NCBI RefSeq assembly: GCF_018613755.1
Contig: NZ_JAGGPP010000003.1
Span: 62,001 to 126,000 of the forward strand
DNA length: 64,000 bases
Source: Arthrobacter sp. ISL-72
GTDB taxonomy: Bacteria > Actinomycetota > Actinomycetes > Actinomycetales > Micrococcaceae
Reading direction: 5' to 3'
The position numbers were made by a program, and so were the translations under genes. The notes below the pieces were generated by a model. That model was not told the origin of the DNA. It ran no database searches and saw only the letters and a list, made by a program, of their open reading frames with translations. Positions 49,428-59,669 of this stretch are shown here, piece by piece. The number at the start of each line of letters is the position of its first letter. Position 1 is the first letter of the stretch.

Positions 49428-51320
49428 TTAGCCTGCCAGGAGATACACGGCGGAGTTTGGCTCGAGTTTCCGGGCGCCGCCCGGATCGGTCCCGGAATCC
49501 GCGCGGCCGCCGGTTACTGCCTCCGGAGTACTGGCCAGGACAACGCGGTAGCCCTCCGGCAGGGCGGCAGCGCCGATGCCCATGTTGGCCACCACGAGCA
49601 CGTCCCCGTTGTGGAAGGCCAGCACACCCTCTGCGGGTTCGTTCACGCCGGCCCAACGGAAGCTCCCTGCGCCCAGCCGGTGTCCACGGCGGAGTGCCAG
49701 GGCGGCGCGGTACAGCTCCAAGGTGGAACCGGCGACGCCATCCTGCCGGTCCGCTGCCAACTCGCGGAACGATTCCGGCTGGGGGAGCCAGGGCGCGGCC
49801 GGTGCTTCTCCTGCCGACGCGCCCTCTGCGGCGGTCGCGAATCCGTAGCCGGGTTCTTCCGCTTTCCACGGGAGCGGCACGCGGCAGCCGTCCCGGCCCC
49901 GTTCCACACCGTTCGTGCGGAAGAACGTCGGATCCTGGCGGGCTTCGGCCGGCACGGTCGTGTGCTCGGGCAGGCCCAGTTCCTCGCCTTGATACAGGTA
50001 CGCCGAGCCCGGAAGGGCGAGCGCAACCATGGTGGCGGCCCGGGCTCGGGCGAGGCCCAGTTCGGCGTCGGGCTGCTCATCCTCCGCAGCGAGTCCCTTC
50101 GGGAAGGTGGTGGGGTCCGTCAAGCCGAACCGGGTGGTGTGCCGGACGGTGTCGTGGTTGCTGAGGACCCAGGTGGTGGTGGCGCCGACGGTGGCGGCAG
50201 CCCGCAGTGAATCCTCGATGGCCACAGCTGTCCGGGCAGCATCCCAGCCGGCCAGCAGGAAGTCGAAATTGAACGCCTGCTGCATTTCATCGGGCCGGAC
50301 ATACCGGGCCAGCCGCTCGGCCGGCTCCACCCAGGCCTCGGCCACAAGCATCCGGTCGCCGTCGTATTCGGCCAGCACCCGGTTCCAGTCACGGTAGATT
50401 TCGTGGACGCCGTCCTGGTCAAAGAACGGCGACGGCGGATACAGCGGCGAGACCGGCTGGTGCTCCTCGGCGGCCGTTGCGACGCCCGCACCAGCCGCTG
50501 CGGCACCCGCGGCGCCGTGGGCGCGGTGCGGTTCCTCCGCCTCGGTATGCCCGCCAGGGGAATCACCGGGCAGTTCGGTGGTTCCTTCCACCATGGCTGC
50601 TGAGCCTGCCCAGTCGGGCAGCCCCGCTTCCTTGACCATGCCGTGTGCCACGTCCACGCGGAAACCGTCCACGCCGCGGTCCAGCCAGAACCGCAGCACG
50701 GAGCGCATTTCTTCCTGCACCTCCGGGTTTTCCCAGTTCAGGTCCGGCTGCTTGGTGTCGAAAAGGTGCAGGTACCATTCGCCGGGCGTGCCGTCTGCCT
50801 CAGTGATGCGGGTCCATGCAGGTCCGCCGAAGATGGACTTCCAGTTGTTCGGTGCCAGGTCGCCGAGGCCGGACCCGGGAACCGAATCCTTGCCGGGCCG
50901 GAACATGTAACGGTCCCGTTCGCGGGAACCCGGGGGAGACGCCAGGGCCTGTTGGAACCAGACGTGTTCGTCCGAGGTGTGGTTAGGGACCAGGTCGACG
51001 ATGACCTTCAGCCCCAGCCGGTGAGCTTTCTGCAACATGTCATCGAAGTCGGCCAGGGTGCCGAAGAGCGGGTCCACCTGACGGTAATCGGCAACGTCAT
51101 ATCCTGCGTCCGCCTGGGGCGACTTGTAGAACGGCGACAGCCACACGGCGTCGACTCCCAGTTTCTGCAGGTGGTCCAAATGGGCGGTAACGCCGCGGAG
51201 ATCGCCCATGCCGTCCCCGTTGGCGTCGGCAAAGGAACGCGGGTAGACCTGATACACCACGGCGCTGGCCCACCAGGCCTCGGTCGAGGTGCCGGCAGTG
51301 GGAACGGTGTTGTGGACCAC
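49428..51320 (-). CDS. GH13 alpha-glucosidase
   Basis: A cytoplasmic enzyme that releases glucose from maltose, isomaltose, sucrose-like or trehalulose-like alpha-glucosides; 630 aa, no signal peptide. The conserved regions are DLVPNHTS (109-116), GFRVDVAH with nucleophile Asp223, VAEAW with acid/base Glu328, and SNHDTV with Asp390. A roughly 45-residue Ala/Gly/His/Glu-rich insertion (about 245-292) just after the nucleophile is unusual. It starts with GTG behind GAAAGGAT and is divergent from the binding-protein gene, sharing an operator at 51346. The product family (oligo-1,6- versus alpha-1,4-glucosidase) is not decided by the motifs. Confidence 0.92.
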   Translation of the reverse strand: MVHNTVPTAGTSTEAWWASAVVYQVYPRSFADANGDGMGDLRGVTAHLDHLQKLGVDAVWLSPFYKSPQADAGYDVADYRQVDPLFGTLADFDDMLQKAHRLGLKVIVDLVPNHTSDEHVWFQQALASPPGSRERDRYMFRPGKDSVPGSGLGDLAPNNWKSIFGGPAWTRITEADGTPGEWYLHLFDTKQPDLNWENPEVQEEMRSVLRFWLDRGVDGFRVDVAHGMVKEAGLPDWAGSAAMVEGTTELPGDSPGGHTEAEEPHRAHGAAGAAAAGAGVATAAEEHQPVSPLYPPSPFFDQDGVHEIYRDWNRVLAEYDGDRMLVAEAWVEPAERLARYVRPDEMQQAFNFDFLLAGWDAARTAVAIEDSLRAAATVGATTTWVLSNHDTVRHTTRFGLTDPTTFPKGLAAEDEQPDAELGLARARAATMVALALPGSAYLYQGEELGLPEHTTVPAEARQDPTFFRTNGVERGRDGCRVPLPWKAEEPGYGFATAAEGASAGEAPAAPWLPQPESFRELAADRQDGVAGSTLELYRAALALRRGHRLGAGSFRWAGVNEPAEGVLAFHNGDVLVVANMGIGAAALPEGYRVVLASTPEAVTGGRADSGTDPGGARKLEPNSAVYLLAG

Positions 51321-51345
51321 AGGTATCCTTTCAGTAAAGTTTCTG

Positions 51346-51359
51346 TGTAAACGCTTGCA
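51346..51359. promoter_or_regulatory. LacI-type operator between alpha-glucosidase and ABC genes
   Basis: TGTAAACGCTTGCA lies 26 bases from the alpha-glucosidase GTG and 86 bases before the binding-protein ATG, overlapping the likely -35 (TTGCAT) of the latter. One bound repressor could shut both genes. The identical 14-mer occurs upstream of the levansucrase gene. Confidence 0.8.
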
Positions 51360-51444
51360 TTTCTCACCGCAACGTTACTAGTGTGATGGGCACCACTTCA
51401 ACCGCACCGCCGAATTGCTTGTCACTCAGCGAGGAGTCTCATTT

Positions 51445-52734
51445 ATGAAAACCCCTAACTTCCTACTGCCGGCAGCTGCCGCCGGCATCCTGGCATTAAC
51501 CCTCTCCGCCTGCGCCGGTGGAGGGGGCACAACAGGCGGCGGGGGAGGCAGCGGCGATGCCGAACAGGGCCTCGACGGCCGCGGCCCTATCACCTACGTC
51601 CAAGGCAAGGACAACAGCAATGTTGTGCGCCCCTTGATCGAAAAGTGGAACGCCGACCACCCGAACGAAAAGGTCACCTTCAAGGAGCAGACCGACCAGG
51701 CCGACCAGCAGCATGATGACTTGGTCCAGCACTTCCAGGCGAAGGACGCCGGTTACGACGTCGTCGACGTGGACGTGGTGTGGACCGCGGAATTCGCGGC
51801 AAAGGGCTGGCTGCAGCCGCTCAAGGACAAGATGGCCATCGACACCAGCGCCATGCTCAAGCCGACGGTTGAGAGCGGAACCTACAAGGGAACCCTCTAC
51901 GCTGCCCCGCAGACGTCCGATGGCGGCATGCTGTACTACCGCAAGGACCTGGTCCCCACGGCGCCGAAGACGTGGGACGAAATGATGAGCATGTGCTCCA
52001 TCGCGAAGGAAAACAACATTGGCTGCTATGCGGGCCAGTTCAGCAAGTATGAGGGCCTGACTGTCAACGCCTCCGAAGCCATCAACTCGTTTGGCGGTTC
52101 TGTGCTGGATAAGGACGGCAAGCCGAGCCTGAACACGGACGAAGCCAAGACCGGGTTGGAAAACCTCGCGAAGGCCTACGCTGATGGCAACATTCCGAAG
52201 GAAGCCATCACGTACAAGGAAGAAGAGAGCCGTCAGGCATTCCAGGACGGTAAGCTCCTGTTCCTGCGCAACTGGCCGTACGTGTACAACCTGGCCACCA
52301 CCGAAGGATCATCCAAGGTCAAGGACGTCCTGGGCCTGGCTGCCCTCCCGGGTGTGGACGGTCCAGGTGCTTCGTCACTTGGCGGCCACAACCTCGCCGT
52401 GAGTGTCTACTCAAAGAACAAAGCCACCGCCCTGGACTTCCTGAAGTTCATGACGTCGGAAGAGACGGAGAAGTTCTACGCCACGCAGGGCTCGCTCGCC
52501 CCGGTCCTGACCTCGCTGTATGAAGACGAGGAACTCGTTGCCAAGCTGCCCTACCTGCCGGTTCTGAAGACCTCCATCGAGAACGCGGTGCCGCGTCCGG
52601 TAACGCCGTTCTACCCGGCCGTCACCAAGGCCATCCAGGACAACGCATACCCTGCTATCAAGGGAGAGAAATCCGTGGAAGACGCCCTAGCCGACATGCA
52701 GAAGTCCATCGAATCCGCCGGTGCGGGATCGTAG
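51445..52734 (+). CDS. Sugar-binding lipoprotein of an alpha-glucoside ABC importer
   Basis: At 429 aa it has a lipoprotein signal with lipobox LSAC, then a Gly-rich linker. It is a family-1 (CUT1) sugar-binding protein resembling trehalose/maltose- or alpha-glucoside-binding proteins (ThuE/AglE type), with HDDLVQHFQAKDAGYDVVDVDVVWTAEFAAKGWL and GHNLAVSVYSKNKATALDFLKFMTS in order. ATG 51445 follows CGAGGAGTCTC, a strong ribosome site. It leads an operon with two permeases, a small membrane protein and a LacI regulator. Confidence 0.9.
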   Translation: MKTPNFLLPAAAAGILALTLSACAGGGGTTGGGGGSGDAEQGLDGRGPITYVQGKDNSNVVRPLIEKWNADHPNEKVTFKEQTDQADQQHDDLVQHFQAKDAGYDVVDVDVVWTAEFAAKGWLQPLKDKMAIDTSAMLKPTVESGTYKGTLYAAPQTSDGGMLYYRKDLVPTAPKTWDEMMSMCSIAKENNIGCYAGQFSKYEGLTVNASEAINSFGGSVLDKDGKPSLNTDEAKTGLENLAKAYADGNIPKEAITYKEEESRQAFQDGKLLFLRNWPYVYNLATTEGSSKVKDVLGLAALPGVDGPGASSLGGHNLAVSVYSKNKATALDFLKFMTSEETEKFYATQGSLAPVLTSLYEDEELVAKLPYLPVLKTSIENAVPRPVTPFYPAVTKAIQDNAYPAIKGEKSVEDALADMQKSIESAGAGS

Positions 52735-52741
52735 TTCTGCC

Positions 52742-53779
52742 ATGGCAACCGAATTAGGCCCGACGCCGGTCAAGTCACCGGCGTCGGGCGGTACCCCGAT
52801 CCATCACGGCCCCAAGGGCGTAGGTGAGGACAACAAGATCCTCAGCCAGGGCAAATGGGCTTCCTGGCTCCTGGCCCCCACCATCATCGCCTTGGGCATC
52901 GTGATCGTTTATCCGATCATCAGCGCCATCGTGATGTCCTTCCAGAAGGATGCCGGCCTGGATCCCGCCACCGGCCTCTTCACCGCCGGCGGCCCGGCAG
53001 GCGTCCAGAACTACGTCAACTGGATCGCGCAGCAATGTTCAGCCCCCGGTGGCGGAACCGTCGCATGTCCGCCGGGAACCCTCGGCGGCCAGTTCTGGAC
53101 AGCCACGACAACAACGTTCTTCTTCACCGTTGTCACCGTGGCCTTGGAAACCGTCCTGGGCTTCTGGATGGCCATGATCATGGCCCGCACTTTCAAGGGC
53201 CGCAGCCTGGTCCGCGCCGCCGTCCTGGTGCCGTGGGCCATCCCCACTGCTGTCACGGCAAAGCTTTGGTTCTTCATCTTCGCCTTCGAGGGCATCGCCA
53301 ACAAGCTGTTCAACACCACCATCCTCTGGACCGGTAGCGAGTGGCCTGCAAAGTGGGCGGTCATCATCGCCGACGTGTGGAAGACGACGCCGTTTATGGC
53401 GCTGTTGATCCTCGCCGGCCTGCAGATGATCCCGGCGGAGGTCTACGAGGCTGCCAAGGTGGACGGTGCCACAGCCTGGCAGCGGTTCCGCATGATCACT
53501 CTCCCGCTGGTGAAGCCTGCGCTGATGGTGGCCATCCTGTTCCGCACGCTGGATGCACTGCGCATGTTCGACCTCCCGTACATCCTGACCGGCGGCGCGA
53601 ACAACACCACCACGCTGTCCATCCTGGTGATTAACCAGATCAGGCAAGGGTTCAACTCGGCGGCGGCGCTATCCACCATCACGTTCATCATCATCTTCAT
53701 CGTCGCCTTCATTTTCGTCCGCTTCCTGGGCGCGAATGTCGTGGAACAAAGCGGCGCCACGGGTAAGGGGAAGAAATGA
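52742..53779 (+). CDS. Sugar ABC permease (MalF type)
   Basis: An inner-membrane subunit of 345 aa with about six membrane segments (about 43-65, 120-142, 155-178, 205-228, 265-288, 312-335) and the EAA loop EAAKVDGATAWQRFRMITLPLVKPAL near 238. A long periplasmic stretch with two Cys (QQCSAPGGGTVACPPG) after segment 1 may form a disulphide. ATG 52742 is preferred over a GTG 21 bases earlier inside the preceding gene. It overlaps the next permease by four bases. It pairs with that subunit and with an ATPase encoded elsewhere. Confidence 0.92.
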   Translation: MATELGPTPVKSPASGGTPIHHGPKGVGEDNKILSQGKWASWLLAPTIIALGIVIVYPIISAIVMSFQKDAGLDPATGLFTAGGPAGVQNYVNWIAQQCSAPGGGTVACPPGTLGGQFWTATTTTFFFTVVTVALETVLGFWMAMIMARTFKGRSLVRAAVLVPWAIPTAVTAKLWFFIFAFEGIANKLFNTTILWTGSEWPAKWAVIIADVWKTTPFMALLILAGLQMIPAEVYEAAKVDGATAWQRFRMITLPLVKPALMVAILFRTLDALRMFDLPYILTGGANNTTTLSILVINQIRQGFNSAAALSTITFIIIFIVAFIFVRFLGANVVEQSGATGKGKK

Positions 53780-54672
53780 GCAACGGGACAGCCACAACTG
53801 CCCTGAGGGCGGAACAGGACAGGGGCCGCAAGACCGCCCAGAACCGGGAGAAATGGGCACAGGGGCGCACCTACATTAGCGCCGCTGTAATCCTTATCTG
53901 GTGTCTCGCACCGGCGTACTGGATGGTGGTTACGGCCTTTCGTGACGTCGGCTTCACCTATGACACGTCCATCCTTCCCACCCACGTCACCCTGGACAAC
54001 TTCAACACTGCCTTCGATACGTCGTTCGGTAACAGGTTCGGCCAGGCACTGCTTAATAGCGTCTTCATCGGTGTGGTGGTCACCGCCGTATCGTTGCTGA
54101 TCGGCGTGTTCGCCGCGTATGCACTGGCGCGGCTTAACTTCCGGTTCAAGTACCTTGTCCTCGGCTTCATCCTGGGGGCCTCAATGTTCCCGGGTGTCGC
54201 CCTGATCACCCCGCTCTTCCAGCTGTTTACCAACATTGGCTGGATGGGTACGTACCAGGCACTGATCATCCCGAACATCTCGTTCGTGCTGCCGCTGACC
54301 GTCTACACCATGACGTCCTTCTTCCGCGAAATGCCGTGGGAGCTGGAGGAATCGGCCCGGGTGGATGGCTGCACCCAGGGACAGGCGTTCAGGAAGGTGA
54401 TCATGCCGCTCGCGGCGCCGGCTATCTTCACGACGGCTATTCTGGCGTTCATTTCCTCCTGGAATGAATTCCTGATTGCCAGCCAGCTCTCCAGCGATGC
54501 AACCCAGCCGGTGACGGTGGCCATCGCCAACTTTGCCGGCGCACAGCCGAACCAGATTCCTTACACGGCCATCATGGCCGCCGGAACCATCGTCACCATT
54601 CCTTTGGTGATCCTGGTCCTGGTCTTCCAGCGCAAGATTGTTGCCGGCCTTACCGCCGGCGCCGTCAAGTGA
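53776..54672 (+). CDS. Sugar ABC permease (MalG type)
   Basis: At 298 aa it has six membrane segments and the EAA loop ESARVDGCTQGQAFRKVIMPLAAP near 190. The short C-terminus ends at the last segment, typical of MalG. Operon overlaps: ATGA with the MalF-type gene and GTGA with the small membrane protein. No ATPase gene follows, so the importer probably uses a shared MsiK-like ATPase, as in other actinobacteria; this is inference. Confidence 0.93.
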   Translation: MSNGTATTALRAEQDRGRKTAQNREKWAQGRTYISAAVILIWCLAPAYWMVVTAFRDVGFTYDTSILPTHVTLDNFNTAFDTSFGNRFGQALLNSVFIGVVVTAVSLLIGVFAAYALARLNFRFKYLVLGFILGASMFPGVALITPLFQLFTNIGWMGTYQALIIPNISFVLPLTVYTMTSFFREMPWELEESARVDGCTQGQAFRKVIMPLAAPAIFTTAILAFISSWNEFLIASQLSSDATQPVTVAIANFAGAQPNQIPYTAIMAAGTIVTIPLVILVLVFQRKIVAGLTAGAVK

Positions 54673-54938
54673 CGGGTTCGGCAGTGGACGCGAACCAGAA
54701 CCACGGAAGGGTCCGCAGTGAACACCGGCGGACCCGCTCCGGGGAGGACTTCGACATCATCATCGGATTCCTCGGGTTCTGGGCCGTCGTCCTGCTGGTG
54801 GTCACCGTCTGGATGGAGGTGACCGCGCAGCCGGCACTCGGCTGGGCCCTGGGCCTGCTCGGCGTGCTCCTGGTCCTCTACGGCATGTTGCGGCTCCGCC
54901 GGCGCCTGCCTGCGAGGACCGCTACGCGTAAGAAATAG
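54669..54938 (+). CDS. Small two-segment membrane protein
   Basis: An 89-aa protein with a charged N-terminus (SEHRRTRSGEDFD) and two hydrophobic segments (about 31-48, 54-74), then a basic tail. It starts with GTG overlapping the permease stop. Function unknown; its position in an ABC sugar operon suggests an accessory role or simply co-transcription. Confidence 0.65.
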   Translation: MTGSAVDANQNHGRVRSEHRRTRSGEDFDIIIGFLGFWAVVLLVVTVWMEVTAQPALGWALGLLGVLLVLYGMLRLRRRLPARTATRKK

Positions 54939-55039
54939 GAGCTGATCAACAGCTCAAGGCTGAGCAGAATAGACTGGCTTGTTGCCGCAGGGGGAAGCAC
55001 AAGAGCAAGAATCTGCGAACAGCTGAATAAGGGGTAACT

Positions 55040-56101
55040 GTGGCACGCACAACAGACAGGGCTCAACGGGGCGGCCATTCCGGCGTCAGCATTGAGGACG
55101 TCGCAGCCGCAGCCGGAGTCTCCACTGCCACAGTCTCGCGGGCAGTCCGCGGACTGCCCAGGGTTTCACCGGCCACCCGGGAAAAAATTCTCGAGGTGGC
55201 CGGTGCCTTGGGCTACGTGGCCTCCTCCTCCGCCTCGGGCCTGGCCACGGGACGGACCAAAACCATTGGCGTGCTGGCACCGTTCGTGAGCCGGTGGTTC
55301 TTCTCCAAGGCCATCGAGGGTGCGGACCGGGAGCTCCACGCCCGCCAATACAACCTGTCCCTGTTCAACCTGGGCGGGCACGGCAGCAACCGCGAGCGGC
55401 TGTTCAGCAAAACCATGGTCTACAAGCAGATAGATGCCCTGCTGGTGCTCTGTATGGCACTCACGCATGACGAAATCCAGCACCTGCAAAAAATCGACAT
55501 TCCGCTGGTGGTGGTGGGCGGCCATGTGGAGGAATGCCCGTACATCGGCATCGATGACTACGCCGCGGCGTCCACCGCCGTGCGGCACCTGATCAGCCTG
55601 GGCCACAAGGACATCGCGCTCCTGCACGGCGACGACGAGACAGACCTCAACTTCGACGTTCCGCGCGTCCGGATCAAGGCGTTCCAGGACGTCATGGCCG
55701 GATCGGGGCTGACAGTGCGGCCTGAATGGGACGAGTGGGGCGACTTCACCGTCCGCAGCGGCCAGGACGCCTTTGCCAGGATGTGGACGCAGGACGGGCC
55801 GAAACCCACCGCCATCTTCTGCGCTTCCGACGAGATGGCCATGGGTGTCATCTTCGAAGCGAACAAAGTGGGCGTCCGCGTCCCCGAAGACCTGTCCGTC
55901 ATCGGGATCGACGACCACGACTTTTCTGACGCCATGGGACTGACCACCGTCAGGCAAAGGCCCGATGAGCAGGCCGAGCTCGGCACCAAGATGCTGCTCG
56001 ACGAACTGGACGGCACCGGCGTGGTTCATTCCGCCGTGGCCCCGCATCAGTTGATCGTCCGGCGGACGACGGCGGCGCCCCCTTCGCGGCGGCAGGCCTA
56101 G
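55040..56101 (+). CDS. LacI family regulator of alpha-glucoside genes
   Basis: At 353 aa the helix-turn-helix is at about 17-41 (SIEDVAAAAGVSTATVSRAVRGLPRVS), then the hinge and a sensor domain ending VIGIDDHDFSDAMGLTTVRQRPDEQAELG. It is the natural candidate to bind TGTAAACGCTTGCA, found between the alpha-glucosidase and binding-protein genes and also before the levansucrase gene. GTG start follows AAGGGGTAACT. Its TAG stop overlaps the stop of the converging 330-aa gene in CTAG. Confidence 0.9.
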   Translation: MARTTDRAQRGGHSGVSIEDVAAAAGVSTATVSRAVRGLPRVSPATREKILEVAGALGYVASSSASGLATGRTKTIGVLAPFVSRWFFSKAIEGADRELHARQYNLSLFNLGGHGSNRERLFSKTMVYKQIDALLVLCMALTHDEIQHLQKIDIPLVVVGGHVEECPYIGIDDYAAASTAVRHLISLGHKDIALLHGDDETDLNFDVPRVRIKAFQDVMAGSGLTVRPEWDEWGDFTVRSGQDAFARMWTQDGPKPTAIFCASDEMAMGVIFEANKVGVRVPEDLSVIGIDDHDFSDAMGLTTVRQRPDEQAELGTKMLLDELDGTGVVHSAVAPHQLIVRRTTAAPPSRRQA

Positions 56102-57090
56102 GAGGCGCGGGCCAGCTGCCTGATGGGAATCCAGCGGGAGGCCAGCCGGCGGTAGGCGGCCGCTGCCCCCGTCATGTCTCCCTCGGCCAGGCATTCGATG
56201 CCAAGGCGGACGTCCATTGGTGAATCGTCCGGATAGACCTTGTCCGCCACTGCGCCGTAGTCCAGTTCCACCACCGACCCGGGGTGGAAGAGTTCCAGCC
56301 ACTCGGTGAGCTGGGTCATGTCATCGAGCATGTCCAGGTCCGGAGCGGCCAGGGCAAGGTTGGCCACGGCGTAGCGCACGCGTTCCAGGGCCTCGCCGAT
56401 CCGCGCCCAGACGCGGACCGTGACGATCCGTCCGCCCGACTCCACCACGTCCTGCGGGTCCGACTCCTGGAAAAGCGAGAACCAACTGAACGGGATGCCC
56501 CACGTGGAGGCGCGGGTGTGGACGCGGGTGGTGCCCTCGCGGGCCTTTACCAGGTCGATGCGTTCCTGGTGCTTGTCCCGCTGTTCCTCCGGAATCAGCA
56601 GTTCGGCCAGGGGCCCGTGGATGCCTTCCATGAGGGCGTTGGCCGCAAGGCCTGCCCGCAGCACCAGCTGGCTGGGGCAGTACAGCAGCGCAGGCTCCCC
56701 GCTCTCGCCGTCGCCGTCAGCGTCGGCCTCGGCTTCGGCAGCGTGGCCCGGCTTCCCGGCATCGGCAGCAGCGGCAGAAGCGTCACCGGGCCTGCCGGCA
56801 TCGGTTGCGTCGGACCTGTGCCTGGGCGGCCGTTCCGGCTCCGCGGGAGCCGGAACGACCCGCACCAGGTCGGTGCGCCCGGTGGGGAAAGGATCGCCGC
56901 CGGGACGCGTGATCCTGCCGAGCGAAGCCTGCAGCTCCGCGTTCTCCACGGCTGCGCGGGACACTGTCCGGGCACCGGCCGCCTGAAGCGCGGCGCGCTG
57001 CTCTTCCGGGAACGCAGACAGCGGCTCGTAGATCCGCAGCGCGGATGAGAACGGCAGGCCCGCCTGGCCCCGGTAGATGTTGCCCGTCAT
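56098..57090 (-). CDS. Conserved protein of unknown function paired with exonuclease III
   Basis: At 330 aa there is no signal peptide or membrane segment. An N-terminal domain (1-90) begins MTGNIYRGQAGLPFSSALRI. An Ala/Asp/Glu-rich low-complexity linker (about 90-133) follows, then a globular alpha/beta domain (135-330) with LYCPSQLVLRAGLAANALMEGIHGPL and RVHTRASTWGIPFSWFSLF in order. Lineage-conserved in actinobacteria as far as I can recall (a DUF8083-like family), no known role. It starts 10 bases after the xth stop, so it is in one operon with exonuclease III; a DNA-related role is conceivable but unproven. Confidence 0.65.
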   Translation of the reverse strand: MTGNIYRGQAGLPFSSALRIYEPLSAFPEEQRAALQAAGARTVSRAAVENAELQASLGRITRPGGDPFPTGRTDLVRVVPAPAEPERPPRHRSDATDAGRPGDASAAAADAGKPGHAAEAEADADGDGESGEPALLYCPSQLVLRAGLAANALMEGIHGPLAELLIPEEQRDKHQERIDLVKAREGTTRVHTRASTWGIPFSWFSLFQESDPQDVVESGGRIVTVRVWARIGEALERVRYAVANLALAAPDLDMLDDMTQLTEWLELFHPGSVVELDYGAVADKVYPDDSPMDVRLGIECLAEGDMTGAAAAYRRLASRWIPIRQLARAS

Positions 57091-57100
57091 CGCGGACCCA

Positions 57101-57907
57101 TCAGTTTGCCAGTTCTACGATGACCGGAGCATGGTCCGAGGCGCCCTTGCCCTTGCGCTCCTCGCGGTCGATCGACGCGCCGGTCACGCGGGAGGCGAGG
57201 GCGGGGGAGGCCAGGACGAAGTCGATCCGCATGCCTTCCTTCTTCGGGAATCGCAGCTGCGTGTAGTCCCAGTACGTGTAGACGCCGGGTCCGGGAGTGT
57301 AGGGCCGCACCACATCGGTGAAGCCTGCCGATTCGAAGGCGTGGAACGCGGCGCGCTCCGGCGGGCTGACGTGAGTGTACCGGTTGTTCACGAACAGGTC
57401 GATGTCCCACACGTCGTCATCGAACGGCGCGATGTTCCAGTCGCCCATCAGCGCCACCTGGGCTCCGGGGTTTTCGGTGACGAGTCCCTGGGCGTGCGTC
57501 TTGAGGCTTTCGAGCCACTTGAGCTTGTACGGCATGTGCTCGTCGTCCAGGGAGCGGCCGTTGGGGATGTAGAGGCTCCAGACCCGGATGCCGGCACACG
57601 TGGCGGCCATGGCGCGGGCTTCCTGCACGGGATCCGTGCCTGCCTTGCCGAACGAGGGCTGGTCCAGGAAGGTCCGCTCAACATCCTCCAGCCCCACCCG
57701 GGAGGCGATGGCCACGCCGTTCCACTGGTTCACCCCGAAGTGGGCCACCTCGTAGCCCATCCGCTCGAAGAGTTCCCACGGGAAGTTTTCGTCCTTGCAC
57801 TTGGTTTCCTGGATGGCCAGGACATCGCAGTCGCTGCGCTGAAGCCAGGCCTCCACGCGGTCGGCTCGGGCACGGAGGGAGTTCACATTCCAGGTCGCAA
57901 TCTTCAC
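57101..57907 (-). CDS. xth: Exodeoxyribonuclease III
   Basis: AP endonuclease and 3'-5' exonuclease of base-excision repair, 268 aa, the normal length. Conserved features are TWNVNSLRAR (Asn7), AIQETKCKDENF (metal-binding Glu), the catalytic LMGDWNIAP, GMRIDFVLASP and the catalytic His in GASDHAPVIV. It begins ATG AAG ATT GCG ACC TGG. It is transcribed with the 330-aa unknown gene 10 bases downstream. Confidence 0.95.
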   Translation of the reverse strand: MKIATWNVNSLRARADRVEAWLQRSDCDVLAIQETKCKDENFPWELFERMGYEVAHFGVNQWNGVAIASRVGLEDVERTFLDQPSFGKAGTDPVQEARAMAATCAGIRVWSLYIPNGRSLDDEHMPYKLKWLESLKTHAQGLVTENPGAQVALMGDWNIAPFDDDVWDIDLFVNNRYTHVSPPERAAFHAFESAGFTDVVRPYTPGPGVYTYWDYTQLRFPKKEGMRIDFVLASPALASRVTGASIDREERKGKGASDHAPVIVELAN

Positions 57908-58095
57908 AGTTCCTAACTTACCGAACTTGGGCGCCGGACAAAGCGGCTCGGCGGGTCCGCGGCGGACGTATTGGCGCAGAAACGGGGCACTTCGGCACGG
58001 ACACGCCCTCGGCTGGTGCCTCAGAGGCGAAATTGCCGCTCAAATTGCCCCACGACGGCGGCCGCGCTGCCTCCCGCTGCGACGCCGCCGGCACT

Positions 58096-58125
58096 CTGGA
58101 ATTTAGTAGGAAGTCCGAGTATATT
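58096..58125 (+). promoter_or_regulatory. Candidate promoter of the valine-catabolism operon
   Basis: TATATT (58120-58125) is a good -10 box with CTGGAA 18 bases upstream as a poor -35, about 45 bases before the mmsA start. Between them lies TAGTAGGAAGTCCGA, which could be bound by a regulator. Assignment is tentative; the rest of 57908-58095 is GC-rich with no gene. Confidence 0.4.
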
Positions 58126-58169
58126 CAGCAGCAGGATGATGTAGGTCACATGCAAAGGAGCATTTCATC

Positions 58170-59668
<1,499 letters not shown>

Positions 59669-59669
<1 letters not shown>

